From: Heterocephalus glaber
Lineage: Eukaryota; Chordata; Mammalia; Rodentia; Bathyergidae
Assembly (NCBI RefSeq): GCF_000247695.1
Contig: NW_004624747.1
Coordinates: forward strand, 5,376,523 to 5,440,522
Direction of reading: 5' to 3'
DNA length: 64,000 nucleotides
Below the pieces are notes generated by a model, which made no database searches, was not told where the DNA came from, and saw nothing but the letters and a program-made list of their open reading frames with translations. This document shows positions 45,891 to 56,593 of this stretch, piece after piece; the first letter of the stretch is position 1, and each line of letters begins with the position of its first letter. Made by a program: the position numbers and the translations under genes.

Positions 45891-46195
45891 TAGCAAACAA
45901 TAGCCCATGGGCTAAATCCTACCACCCACCTTTTTCTTTTCTTTTCTTTTTCTTTCCCCCCTGGTACTGAGGATCAAACTCAGGACCTTGTGCTTTCGAG
46001 GCAGGTGTGGTGCCACTGAACTAAGTCCCTGGCACCCACCTTTTTCTTTAACAAATAAAATTTTATTGAAACACAGCCATGCATATGGATTTATATATCA
46101 TCTATAGCTATTTTCATGCTGCAACAACAAAGTTTAGTTGAGAAAGAGTCTGTGTGACACACAAAATCAAATATTTACTCTCTAACCTTTTTTAG
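45888..46195 (-). mobile_element. hAT-type MER relic with inserted SINE
   Basis: 'caaacaatagcccatgggct' and 'aataaaattttattgaaaca' then 'cagccatgcatatggattta' are the reverse of the family seen at 5105-5292. Confidence 0.6.
45940..46032 (-). repeat. Young ID-like tRNA SINE
   Basis: Reverse copy with a 17-bp duplication cacccacctttttcttt (45923 and 46033). Confidence 0.93.
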
Positions 46196-46225
46196 TTCCT
46201 GTATTTATATGGATAACTGATTTTA

Positions 46226-46342
46226 TTTTTTGGTACTGGGGATCGAACTCAGGACCTTGCACTTTTTTTTGGTACCAGGGATCGAACTCCGGTCCTTGTG
46301 CTTGCAAGGCAAGTGGCGGAACGACTGAGCTAAATCCCTGGC
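46226..46342 (-). repeat. Tandem ID-like SINE: one full copy plus a 3' half
   Basis: On the minus strand a full element (46265-46342) runs through its A-run into a second partial 3' half (46226-46264). One pair of flanking repeats (ggataactgatttt / gggcaactgatttt) brackets both. Confidence 0.88.
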
Positions 46343-46439
46343 ATGGGCAACTGATTTTTGACAAAGGTGCCTGGATAATTCAGTAGTGGAATAGATTTTC
46401 AACAAATGCTTCTGGAGTAACAGCAGGGCACTTTACAAA

Positions 46440-47006
46440 CAAAAATGAACTTTTATTCTTGCTTCATATCAGGCAGAAATTAAATTTAAATTATACTGCT
46501 TAAAAATACTGTTAACAGTGGGATAAAACATGGACATGTGGATGAATGGAATATAATTAAGAGTACAGAAATAAACCCATACATTGATGGTCAACTGATT
46601 TTCAACAAAGATGCCAAGATTACTTAATGTGAAGAGGATAGTCTTTTCAACAAATGGTACTGAAACAACTGGATATCCACAAAGAATGAATCTGAATCCC
46701 TGTTGCACACAATATATAAAAATTAACCAAAAATAATCAAAAACCTAAATGTAAGAGCTAAAACTATAAAACCTTTAGAGGGAAGCATAGGTATAAACAT
46801 GCCTGACCTTGGAATAGGCAGTGGTTTCTTAGTTATGGTACTGAAGGTCCGAGTAACCAAAGAAAAAATAGATAAATTTGACTTCCTCAAAATTAAAAAC
46901 GTTTGCACATCAAGTACACGAATAAGAAAATGAATAGAAAACTCATAGATAAGAGAAGATATTTACAAATAATATATCTGATAATGATCTAGGGTCCAAG
47001 ATGTAT
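46440..47006 (+). mobile_element. L1 ORF2 fragment, left of the THAP2 retrocopy
   Basis: 'agaaataaacccatacattg', 'tggtcaactgattttcaaca' and 'aagatatttacaaataatat' are familiar L1 ORF2 text. It continues at 48461 after the retrocopy, so the retrocopy split this L1. Many frame breaks; inactive. Confidence 0.85.
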
Positions 47007-47016
47007 AATTAATACA
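47007..47016 (+). repeat. Target-site duplication, left copy
   Basis: aattaataca, identical to 48451-48460, marks the insertion of the THAP2 retrocopy. Confidence 0.9.
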
Positions 47017-48450
<1,434 letters not shown>

Positions 48451-48460
48451 AATTAATACA
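48451..48460 (+). repeat. Target-site duplication, right copy
   Basis: aattaataca, the perfect partner of 47007-47016, just after the A-run of the retrocopy. Confidence 0.9.
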
Positions 48461-48503
48461 ATTCAACAGTATAAAGACAATTCAATTTAAAAAATGGGCA
48501 AAG

Positions 48504-48581
48504 GGGCCGTGGATTTAGCTTAGTGGTTTCGCTGCCTGCTGCACAAGCGCAAGGACCTGAGTTCAATCCCTGGTACCAAAA
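48504..48581 (+). repeat. Young ID-like SINE, left of assembly gap
   Basis: 'gccgtggatttagcttagtg' subtype, cut by the N-run. It has the same sequence as the copy at 48708. Confidence 0.85.
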
Positions 48582-48681
48582 NNNNNNNNNNNNNNNNNNN
48601 NNNNNNNNNNNNNNNNNNNNNNNNNNNNNNNNNNNNNNNNNNNNNNNNNNNNNNNNNNNNNNNNNNNNNNNNNNNNNNNNN
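48582..48681. other. Assembly gap of exactly 100 N
   Basis: A conventional placeholder length. About 100 bases before and after it are nearly identical, see findings. Confidence 0.99.
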
Positions 48682-48707
48682 CAATTCAATTTAAAAAATG
48701 GGCAAAG

Positions 48708-48803
48708 GGGCCGTGGATTTAGCTTAGTGGTTTCGCTGCCTGCTGCACAAGCGCAAGGACCTGAGTTCAATCCCCAGTATCCCTGGTACCAAAAAAAAAA
48801 AAA
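48708..48803 (+). repeat. Young ID-like SINE, right of assembly gap
   Basis: Full copy with GGTACC and A17. The target sequence aaaaaatgggcaaagg lies before and after it. Confidence 0.9.
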
Positions 48804-48955
48804 AAAATGGGCAAAGGATTTGAATACATATTTCTCCATACAAGATAGACAGCTGACCAATAAGCACATGAAAAGATGTTCAGTGGCATTAGTCTTTAGG
48901 AAAATGCAAATAAAAATTCATTAGATACTACATGGCTGTATATATTTATGTTTTG

Positions 48956-49411
48956 AATTTTTTATTTTTATTAGTATATCTTTTCAGTACATAATGATTA
49001 CATTCATTGTGGGGAAATGATACGTACACATAACACATCTAAATTCTTTTTTTTTCCTATCCCCTCCATGCTCCCTTTTTTGGCCAGCATCAGATTCACT
49101 TATTTATCTTATAAGTCCTTGTAAAGTTAATTACATACATACAGATTTTAACAGCCAGACTAACAGGCCAAAAAACATGTAAACACTTAAGACAATTATC
49201 TAAAATCAACAGCATAGTTTTAGGTACATTGTCCATGATGAATTACATTTTTTCTTCTTGTCTGTCTTTTATTTTGTACTTTATTTGTATATTGAGTATC
49301 TCATATAAGACAAGCCAAGTGATATTTAAGCTTGTATGTCTGATTTACTTAACGTTATGGTATTATAGTCTCAAGGTGGATCCATTTTTGGCTATAGGTA
49401 TATTTTTTTTA
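48956..49411 (-). mobile_element. L1 3' end, reverse, nested in a + strand L1
   Basis: It starts with the 3' UTR module ('ttttcagtacataatgatta') and continues with 'tctcatataagacaagccaa' and 'tggtattatagtctcaagg'. The + strand L1 text stops before it and resumes after it. Confidence 0.8.
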
Positions 49412-49426
49412 AAAGGACAATAACAA

Positions 49427-49510
49427 GGGGCCAGGGATTTAGCTCAGTGGCTCTGCTGCCTGCCTTGCAAGTGCAAGGTCCCAAGTTCAATCCCCAGTAC
49501 CAAAAAAAAA
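49427..49510 (+). repeat. Young ID-like tRNA SINE
   Basis: Perfect 13-bp duplication aggacaataacaa (49414-49426 and 49512-49524). Confidence 0.94.
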
Positions 49511-49511
49511 C

Positions 49512-50280
49512 AGGACAATAACAAATATTGGTGAGTATGTGGAGAAACTGGAATCCTTATACATTGCTGAAATGTAAAATGGTGCAGCTACTGTGGAAAA
49601 TATCCTAGCAGTTTCTCAAAAAGCTAAACAGGGCTGGGGATTAGCTTAGTAGTAGAGTGTTTGTTTAACATGTAAGAGGCCCTTGGTTCACTGCTCAGCA
49701 CTGGGAAAAAAAAAAGTTAAACATATGATTTCCTTGTAACCCAGCAATTGCATATCTAGGGATATACTCAAGGGAGTCAAAACATATATTCACACACATA
49801 CACTCACACACATGATTTACACAAATGTTCAGTAGCATAATTTATTATAGCCAAAATGTGACTATTACTCAAATGTCCATCAGCTGATGGATGGATAAAC
49901 AAAAAGAAGTATTCCATACAATGGAATATTATTCCTCCATAAAAAGAAATGAAATGTTGATGTATTCTGTAATATGGATGAATCTTGAAAATGTTATGCT
50001 GAGTAAAATAAGCCAGACACAAAAGACCACATATTGTATAATTCTATTTATATGAAATGTCCAGAACAGGAAAATTTGTAGAGACATAAAATAGGTTAGT
50101 AGTTGCCAGGGGGTGGGATATGGGAGGAATTAAGACTAACTGAAACTAGTGCAGGGATTCTTTTTGAGGTGATGAATGTTCTGGAATTAGCATAGTTAAT
50201 TGAATACACTAACAACTACTGAAATGTATACTTTAAAATGATGAGTTTTATGTTCTGTGAATTATATTTCATTTTTTAAA
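49512..50280 (+). mobile_element. L1 3' end (L1M-like)
   Basis: 'ggtgagtatgtggagaaact', 'gtaaaatggtgcagctactg', 'caatggaatattattcctcc' and 'gccagggggtgggatatggg' follow the standard order of an L1 3' end. No intact frame. Confidence 0.9.
49628..49717 (+). repeat. Older ID-type SINE in L1
   Basis: 'gggctggggattagcttagt', 'agtagagtgtttgtttaaca', 'gctcagcactggg' plus A-run. The duplication is about aaaaagctaaaca / aaaaagttaaaca. Confidence 0.88.
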
Positions 50281-50281
50281 A

Positions 50282-50368
50282 TAGAGGCTGTGAGTGTAGC
50301 TCAGCTGTAGATCACATGATTAGCATGCTTGACATCTTGGTTCAATCCCCAACACTCACACACCCCCA
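50282..50368 (+). repeat. Older ID-type SINE
   Basis: 'gaggctgtgagtgtagctca', 'cttggttcaatccccaacac' and a CA-rich tail. Confidence 0.8.
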
Positions 50369-50479
50369 ATTTAAAAAGGAGCTGAAACTAAGCTAGAAAA
50401 AAAATGTCAAAAATCTTATGATATTGGGTTAGACAGCAAGTAAGGAAGTGAAAAACCTCTATAAAGAAAACTATTGTAC

Positions 50480-50713
50480 TCTGAAAAAGGATATTGAAGA
50501 GGATATCAGAAAATGGATATTCCTGTTCTTGGATAGGTAGAACCATTGTAGTCAAAATGGCCATACTTCTAAAACTGATACACAGATTTGATGCAGTTCC
50601 AATCAAAACACAAAAAGCATTTTTCACAGAACTAAAGAACTGTAAAAACTCAAATAGTAAAAAGCTAAATAATACAATTTAAAAATAGGCACAAGACCTG
50701 TATACTTCACAAA
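50480..50713 (+). mobile_element. L1 ORF2 fragment
   Basis: 'gtcaaaatggccatacttct' and 'agttccaatcaaaacacaaa' are L1 ORF2 text. Confidence 0.8.
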
Positions 50714-50727
50714 GAGAATACACTGAT

Positions 50728-50816
50728 TGGGCTGGGGATTTAGCTCAGTAGTTCTGGTGCCTGCCTCGAAAACCCAAGGTCCCGAGTTCGATCCTCAGTA
50801 CCAAAAAAAAAAAAAA
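50728..50816 (+). repeat. Young ID-like tRNA SINE
   Basis: Duplication gagaatacactgat at 50714 and 50833. The right copy lies 16 bases after the A-run. Confidence 0.92.
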
Positions 50817-51690
50817 GTAAAAGAAATGTGTGGAGAATACACTGATGGTAAATAAGCACATTAAATGATATTCAGCATCCTAAACCATTAAAACAATACA
50901 AATCAAAACCACAGTGAGATATAATTATACCCCTATTGGAATGGCTAGAATAAAATCCACTGATAATAACAAGTGCTGACAAAGACAGATCATCTGAGAC
51001 TTATATGTTGTTGTTGCTAATATGAAATGGGACAGTCATCCTGGAAAAGTTTGGTAGTTCCTTAGAAAGTGAAATGTACACTTACTATGTGACCTAGCAA
51101 TCACATTCCTAGTTCTTACCCTAGAAAAATGAAAATTTATGTTTACACAAAGTCTATACACAAATGATTATAGCACTGAATATTAAAACCAGAAACAGTC
51201 CAATGGATGAACAAATTGTGGTGTATTCATATAATGCATTGTTAGATAATAAAAAGTGAGCTATCATTACCTGCATCAATTTAGATGAACCTCAAAGACA
51301 TTACGTTGAGAGAAAAAAAAAGCCAGTCTCAAAAGGTTACATAGTAGGGCCTGGGGATTTAGCTCAGTGGGTCTGGCACCTGCCTCGAAAGCGCAAGGTT
51401 CCAAGTTCAATCCCTGGTACCAAAAAAAAAAAAAAAAAGGTTACATAGTACATGATTCTATTTTATTACATTACATTCCTCAAAACACAGCTATAACAGT
51501 AGAAAGCTGGTCAGTGATTGCTAGGGGTTATGGCTGGGGGCTGTAAAGCAATAGCATGAAGCAGTTTTTTGGGGTGATACAGCTATTATGTACCTTGATA
51601 ATACTTGTGATTGCACAAATCTGTACATGTGTTAACATTTATAGATCTATATGCTGAAATACAATACTATATGTTAATACAAAAGATGAA
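50817..51690 (+). mobile_element. L1 3' end
   Basis: 'caaatcaaaaccacagtgag', 'atgaacaaattgtggtgtat', 'tagatgaacctcaaagacat'. Interrupted at 51347 by a SINE. Confidence 0.88.
51347..51434 (+). repeat. Young ID-like tRNA SINE
   Basis: Perfect 16-bp duplication aaaaggttacatagta (51331-51346 and 51435-51450), inserted in the L1. Confidence 0.95.
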
Positions 51691-51843
51691 ATACAAATTT
51701 TAAATGGGGCTTCTAATAAGTTTGCTATGAGTATTTGCTATAAAGCACTTGCTACCTGTCATGTAGTAAATAATCAAAATGTTTAAGTATTATTATTAAT
51801 GTTTCAAGTTTATGGGATTTTTCTCCCCTTAAAACTTAATTAA

Positions 51844-51933
51844 GGGGCTGGGGATATAGCTCAGTGGCACCTCACCTGCCTCACAAGCTCAAAGTTCTGA
51901 GTTCAATCCCTGGCACCAGAAAAAAAAAAAAGA
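51844..51933 (+). repeat. Young ID-like tRNA SINE, about 260 bases before exon 5
   Basis: Perfect 12-bp duplication aaaacttaatta (51831-51842 and 51934-51945). Confidence 0.94.
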
Positions 51934-52188
51934 AAAACTTAATTATATACAGTAGAAATGCAAACATTAAAATGGGATGTTCATTGACAGGGGAATACTT
52001 TCATGGTGTGTGGTGGTGTGTAGCTCCTCATCAGCCTGGAATCAAGTGTTGGTAGAGTGGGACCAGGAAAAGGTCCCAGGGGAAGGGTGGGCCCGGGAAG
52101 ATGAAGCTGATTGTTGGGAGCCAACCCTGCCAGGCTCCTTCAGGCCATCTGACAACACTCACCATGTGCTACTTGTCTGTCATGGCAG

Positions 52189-52342
52189 TTTGCTGGGATG
52201 GAGTCAGGCTATGCTTGCTTCTGTGGGAACAACCCTGATTACTGGAAGTACGGGGAGGCAGCCAGCACCGAGTGCAACAGCGTTTGCTTCGGGGATCACA
52301 CCCAGCCCTGTGGGGGTGATGGCAGGATCATCCTCTTTGATA
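52189..52342 (+). CDS. KREMEN1: KREMEN1 coding exon 5 (WSC domain, end)
   Basis: This exon finishes the WSC domain. It reads FAGMESGYACFCGNNPDYWK, then ECNSVCFGDHTQPCGGDGRI and ILFD. The YACFCGN and C-x3-C-x5-QPCGG patterns are the conserved WSC core. The acceptor is CATGGCAG and the donor A|GTGAGT leaves one base of a codon for the next exon. The remaining exons, for the CUB domain, stem, transmembrane helix and cytoplasmic tail, should follow in the same orientation. I did not find them in the 11.6 kb left in the window. Confidence 0.98.
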
Positions 52343-52404
52343 GTGAGTATGTCTTGTGCCTGTCACTACCTAAAACACAGAACTCTTGGACCAGGGTAGC
52401 AGAC

Positions 52405-52492
52405 CCTTCCTTCCTTCCTCCCTTTCTCCATCCCCCCCATCCCTTCCTCCATCCTTCCCTCCCTTCCTCTCTCCTTTCCTCCCTCCCATGTA
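52405..52492 (+). repeat. (CCTT/CCCT)n pyrimidine-rich tract
   Basis: A degenerate tetranucleotide tract about 60 bases after exon 5. Confidence 0.88.
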
Positions 52493-53104
52493 TTCATTCA
52501 TTCACTTTTCAGTACTTATGGAGCACCAGATAGCCCAGGCACTGCCCAGACCCTGGGGATACAGCACAAACATGCAAACTCAGCCTCTCCTCCAAAAGGA
52601 AGAATGAATGTTTAACAAGTGATAGGCTACAGTTGTACCAAGTGCTTTGAGGTGGCATGGCCTATTGTGACCTGCTTAGGAAATCTAGAAAAGATAAGTC
52701 TTCCAATTTTACATAGACATGGATATAACTGTTCAGTATCAGCTTTAATATCTTGTTTTAATACAATTTCCAAGCCTGATTAGTGTGTTTTCAGGCAGTT
52801 GGGGTTTATATTGGGGATTTATGCCCAATTTATACTGTGATGCATCTTGGAATATAGTATATTCTTTGAGTTGTTTTTCCAGGGCTCAGGTTGAGTTTGC
52901 CCTGACCCACCTCCTCTCTGACTTGCTCCATTTGTGACAAGCCAGCCAGGGGCAGAGTCTGTTCTGAATGGGGTATGATCCCAGCATTGATCTTTCCAGT
53001 ACCAAGTTCTCACCCCTCAGCCCCCGAGTCCTCATTGTAACCCACTCATACCTTCTCAGTGGTCGTGAGACTTTATAAGAATCACAGTACCAATGCAGCA
53101 CCCT
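52493..53104. other. Intron 5 start, possible old MIR/L2
   Basis: 'ttcattcactttcagtact' and 'gagcaccagatagccc' followed by 'actgcccagaccctggggat' suggest a worn L2/MIR near 52490-52580. The rest is unique. Confidence 0.4.
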
Positions 53105-53188
53105 ATTTTTTTTCTGGTACTGGGGATCAAACTCAGGACCTTGTGCTTGGAAGGCAGGCACAGTGCCACTGAGCTAAATCCCTGGCCC
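53105..53188 (-). repeat. Young ID-like tRNA SINE
   Basis: Reverse copy. It forms an inverted pair with the + strand copy 30 bases downstream. Confidence 0.93.
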
Positions 53189-53217
53189 AAGCACTGTATT
53201 TTAAGATAGAAAGGAGA

Positions 53218-53303
53218 GGGCTGGGGATTTCGCTCAGTGGTTTCACCACCTGCTGCACAAGTGCAAGGACCCGAGTTTGATCCCCGGTACCAAAAAAAAA
53301 AAA
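53218..53303 (+). repeat. Young ID-like tRNA SINE, 'ctgctgcacaag' subtype
   Basis: 'gggctggggatttcgctcag', GGTACC plus A13. The duplication is about aagatag(aaa)ggagag. Confidence 0.93.
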
Positions 53304-53456
53304 AGATAGGAGAGTCACAAATGAGGCAGACAAAGGAAAAAGGTTTGAGATTACTATGAAAGTGTCCATAGTGTCTTTTTTTGGTACTTAAGAGGAGATG
53401 GATTCCTGACATCTCCACCAGGTAGAGTGGTTCAGTTTTGAGCAAAAGTACAGCAT

Positions 53457-53895
53457 GGTATATTAGTTTCCTAGGGCCATCGTAACAAAGTATCACAAAA
53501 TGAGTGGTTTGAAATAACAAATTTATTCTTTTATAGTTCTGGAGGCCAGAGGCCCCACATGAAGGTGTCAGTAGGTCTGTGCTCTCTTTGAAGGCTCCAG
53601 AGAAGCTTTCCTAGCCTTGGGTGTTTGCCAACAATCCCTGCATTTGTTGACTTATAGCTGCATCACTCCATCTCTGTTTTCTTCACACAGCCATATTCCT
53701 CAGTGTACATCCATGTCTTACTGCTTCCTTGTAAAGACACCAGTCATTGATTTTAGAGCCCACCATAATCTAGTATGACCTCATCTTAACTTCATTTACA
53801 TCTATAAAGACCTTGTATCTAAATGAGGTCATATTTACAGATATCAGGTGTTAGAGTTTGAACATATCTTTTTGGGGGGGCACAAGTAACCACTA
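53457..53895 (-). mobile_element. MLT1-type MaLR LTR
   Basis: 'attagtttcctagggccatc', 'gtaacaaagtatcacaaaat', 'gttctggaggccagaggccc', 'ctgcatcactccatctctgt' and 'aacatatctttttggggggg' follow the reverse of an MLT1 LTR from end to end. Confidence 0.88.
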
Positions 53896-54024
53896 CTTAT
53901 GGTGACTATACATCCCAGCCCAGATTTATAACTGAGCCTTTACAAGTTCTAACTTAGATATTGTCTAAAGTATATGGATATTTGTGGTTTGGAGAAAGGG
54001 TGAGAAGACTTGTGTGGTCAATTT

Positions 54025-54108
54025 TTTTTTTTGGTACCAGGGATCAAACTCGGGTCCTTGAGCTTGCGCAGCAGGCAGCGAAGCCACTGAGCTAAATTCC
54101 CCGCCCTC
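54025..54108 (-). repeat. Young ID-like tRNA SINE
   Basis: 'tgcgcagcagg' subtype in reverse. Perfect 11-bp duplication tgtggtcaatt (54013 and 54110). Confidence 0.94.
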
Positions 54109-54615
54109 ATGTGGTCAATTATTGATCTTTTAACCAAGTGTACCCCTTGGAGACTGCTGATAACTTCCTATACATTTTAGAATGTCATGTCAAGACAAAT
54201 GTTCTGTTGTGGCAAACACTGAACCATGGCTAATGTTTAAGGAAACTTGCTAATGTTTAGTTGGCAAATACCTATGCACTACACATCATCGTAGAGTTCA
54301 TCAAGGTAAGATTCTGTACCTTGACACCTTAACCCAAGAGAGTATGTTTGCTGAGCTTATGAAATTCCTGGTATAGCATTAAGCAAAAAAAGAGAAGAAG
54401 TAAACATTTCTTGAGTACCCTGTATGTATTGAGGTTTCCTATAATCACCTTAGTCTTCCTGGTAGCTACCAAGGTAGATTTTGTTATGATGACTGTTGGT
54501 TTGTAGAAGAGACCCATGGAGAAGGTCAGTCACTTGCCAGAATTCACATTTCCTGGAAGCCATTGGATTAGTGAGGAAACAGGAGCAGAGTTTGTGGGTC
54601 TGCTACCTGTTTTTC
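54109..54615. other. Intron 5 sequence, possible MIR near 54380-54570
   Basis: 'acatttcttgagtaccctgt' and 'gaggaaacaggagcagag' hint at MIR. No gene. Confidence 0.4.
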
Positions 54616-54617
54616 TA

Positions 54618-55325
54618 CTTTAAATCAAATATAGTATTAATTAAAAGATGGAAAATGGAAAGCAACTTGGGGGTAAAGATATGGAGAAATTGGAACCCTC
54701 CTACATGCTGATTGAAGTATAAAAGGATGTAGCTGCTCTATAAAGTCTGGCAATTCCTCAAAATGTGAAACATTATTACCTAATAAGCCAGCAATTCCAT
54801 TCCTAGGCAGATCCTCAAGAAAGTTGAAAATATATGTTCACCAAAAATTATACATGAATGTTCATAGCAACATTATTCATAATGGCCAAAATGCAGCAAC
54901 CCAGATGTCCATTAGCTAATGCATTGACAAAGAAAATGTGGTATATTTATATGGTGAAATATTACTCAGTCATGAAAATACGTGAAGTCCTGATACATGC
55001 CACAACATACATGATCTTTAAAAGTGTTACTCTAAATGAAAAAAACAGATGCAAAGGGCCGCATATTATAGGATTCCATTTATTTAGTGTCCAGACTAGG
55101 AAAAGCCATATGAACGGCAGATATGTGGTTACCAAGGGCTAAGGAAAAGAGGTAAATGGGGAGTGACTGCTTAATGGGTACAGATTTTCAGTTTTTGATG
55201 GTGAAATGTTCTGGAGTTAGAGAGCAGTAAAAGTTACTCAACATTATGAATATACCAGATACCACTGAATTGTATACATTAAAATTGTTAAAATGGTAAA
55301 TTTTTGATCAACAGAAAAGTTGATC
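54618..55325 (+). mobile_element. L1 3' end (L1M-like)
   Basis: 'tatggagaaattggaaccct', 'aataagccagcaattccatt', 'gcaacattattcataatggc' and 'gtggtatatttatatggtga' are in L1 order. Stops and shifts throughout. Confidence 0.9.
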
Positions 55326-55341
55326 AAAAACTATAGTTTTT

Positions 55342-55435
55342 TTTTTGTTTGTTTGTTTTTTGGTACCGGGGCTCGGTCTCGGGTCCTTGCACTTGCGCAG
55401 CAGGCAGCGAAACCACTGAGCTAAATCCCCGGCCC
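55342..55435 (-). repeat. Young ID-like tRNA SINE
   Basis: Reverse copy with a palindrome-like 16-bp duplication aaaaactatagttttt (55326 and 55436). Confidence 0.94.
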
Positions 55436-55669
55436 AAAAACTATAGTTTTTATAGGACAGTCTTTAGCACATTTTATTCAGCATCTGTTATGTGGCAAAT
55501 AAAATTGTGTTTTATGTAGTATAGTGTCTTTCTTAGAGATGCCAAATAGAAATCATTTGGTTTAAAGTCAGACACATAGTGAATATCATCTTTGGTACTG
55601 GAAGTACATCTAGGAGGTAAAAATGAATTAGTTATAATGAAAATAGTTGCATTTACTGAGTGCTTGTTG

Positions 55670-55815
55670 TGCATGAGACTTGATCCTGAGTGATTTTATA
55701 TATTTTATGTTATTTAATCCTTACAACAACCCTATTGATAAGAAAACTGCAGATCAAAAGATGAAGTAAATTGTCCCAGCTAGTAAGCACCACAGCCAAG
55801 ATTCCAACCCAGGGT
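55670..55815. repeat. MIR relic
   Basis: 'tgagtgcttgttgtgcatga', 'aatccttacaacaaccctat' and 'attccaacccaggg' match MIR. Confidence 0.75.
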
Positions 55816-55834
55816 TTTTTCTTCCCTAGTTATT

Positions 55835-56265
55835 TTTTAAATTAGCATATGTTTGCAGTACATAATAGTTGTTCATCTTGGAGAATTGGTACATGCATGT
55901 AACATATCTTGGTTATTTTCTATGTTTCTACTCCTCTCCTTTACTTCCTCCTCCCTATGATCCCTTTTTCTAGTGCCAACAAGTCTGCATTCTTATTTCC
56001 CATAATTTCTTTATTTTAATTAATTAATTAATTTATATTTTAGGTTTCTCCTATAAGAGAAAAAATGAGATATGTAGCTTACTTCTCTTAGCATTATGAT
56101 CTCAAGTTCTAGCCATTTTCCTGCAAGTGACATGATTTCATTCTTCTTTATAGCTGAACAATATTCTACTGTGTATATATATACCACATTTTCTTTATCT
56201 GTTCATCTGTTGATGGGCATTTAGGTTGTTTCCGGAGCTTAGCTAAGGCACAGTCTTAATTTTCT
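55835..56265 (-). mobile_element. L1 3' end, reverse
   Basis: The 3' UTR module ('atgtttgcagtacataatag') leads into 'ttctcctataagagaaaaaa', 'gacatgatttcattcttctt' and 'tctgttgatgggcatttagg'. A (TTAA)n stretch is at 56014-56031. Confidence 0.85.
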
Positions 56266-56290
56266 ATTTTCAGCAGCTAGAATTTCTTTT

Positions 56291-56380
56291 TTTTGGTTTT
56301 TTTTTTTGGTACCGCGGATCGAACTCGGGTCCTTGAGCTTGCACAGCAGGGGGCAGAACCACTGAGCTAAATCCCCGGCC
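56291..56380 (-). repeat. Young ID-like tRNA SINE
   Basis: Reverse copy, perfect 14-bp duplication ctagaatttctttt (56277 and 56381). Confidence 0.94.
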
Positions 56381-56412
56381 CTAGAATTTCTTTTATTAAT
56401 AAGAATAAACTA

Positions 56413-56494
56413 GGGCCGGATATTTAGCTCAGTGGTTCCAGCGCATGCCTTGCAAGCGCAAGGTGCTGAGTTCGATCCCTGGTACCAAAAAAAA
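56413..56494 (+). repeat. Young ID-like SINE, first unit of a tandem dimer
   Basis: 'agggccggatatttagctca', 'gcatgccttgcaagcgcaag', GGTACC plus A8, then directly the next unit. Confidence 0.92.
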
Positions 56495-56580
56495 GGGCAG
56501 GGGGATTTAGCTCAGTGGCACCGCACCTGCCTGGCAAGCACAAGGTCCTGAGTTCAATCCCTGGTTTTGCAAAAAAATAA
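56495..56580 (+). repeat. Young ID-like SINE, second unit of a tandem dimer
   Basis: The 'ggcaccgcacctgcctggc' variant with a 'ctggttttgc' end and (AAAT)n tail. Only one flanking repeat pair, aataaactag, brackets the two units. Confidence 0.92.
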
Positions 56581-56593
56581 ATAAATAAACTAG

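Larger units (their letters stand above)
48461..48955 (+). mobile_element. L1 ORF2 3' region, interrupted by SINE and gap
   Basis: 'caatttaaaaaatgggcaaa' and, after the gap, 'gatagacagctgaccaataa' and 'gcacatgaaaagatgttcag' are L1 3' coding text. It continues at 49512. Confidence 0.85.

Noticed and set aside
48453..48924. Open frames across the N-run
   Set aside because: They are translations of SINE plus unknown bases in an assembly gap.
53056..53520. 154-codon minus-strand open frame
   Set aside because: It is built from two SINEs and their A/T-runs and has no independent protein family.
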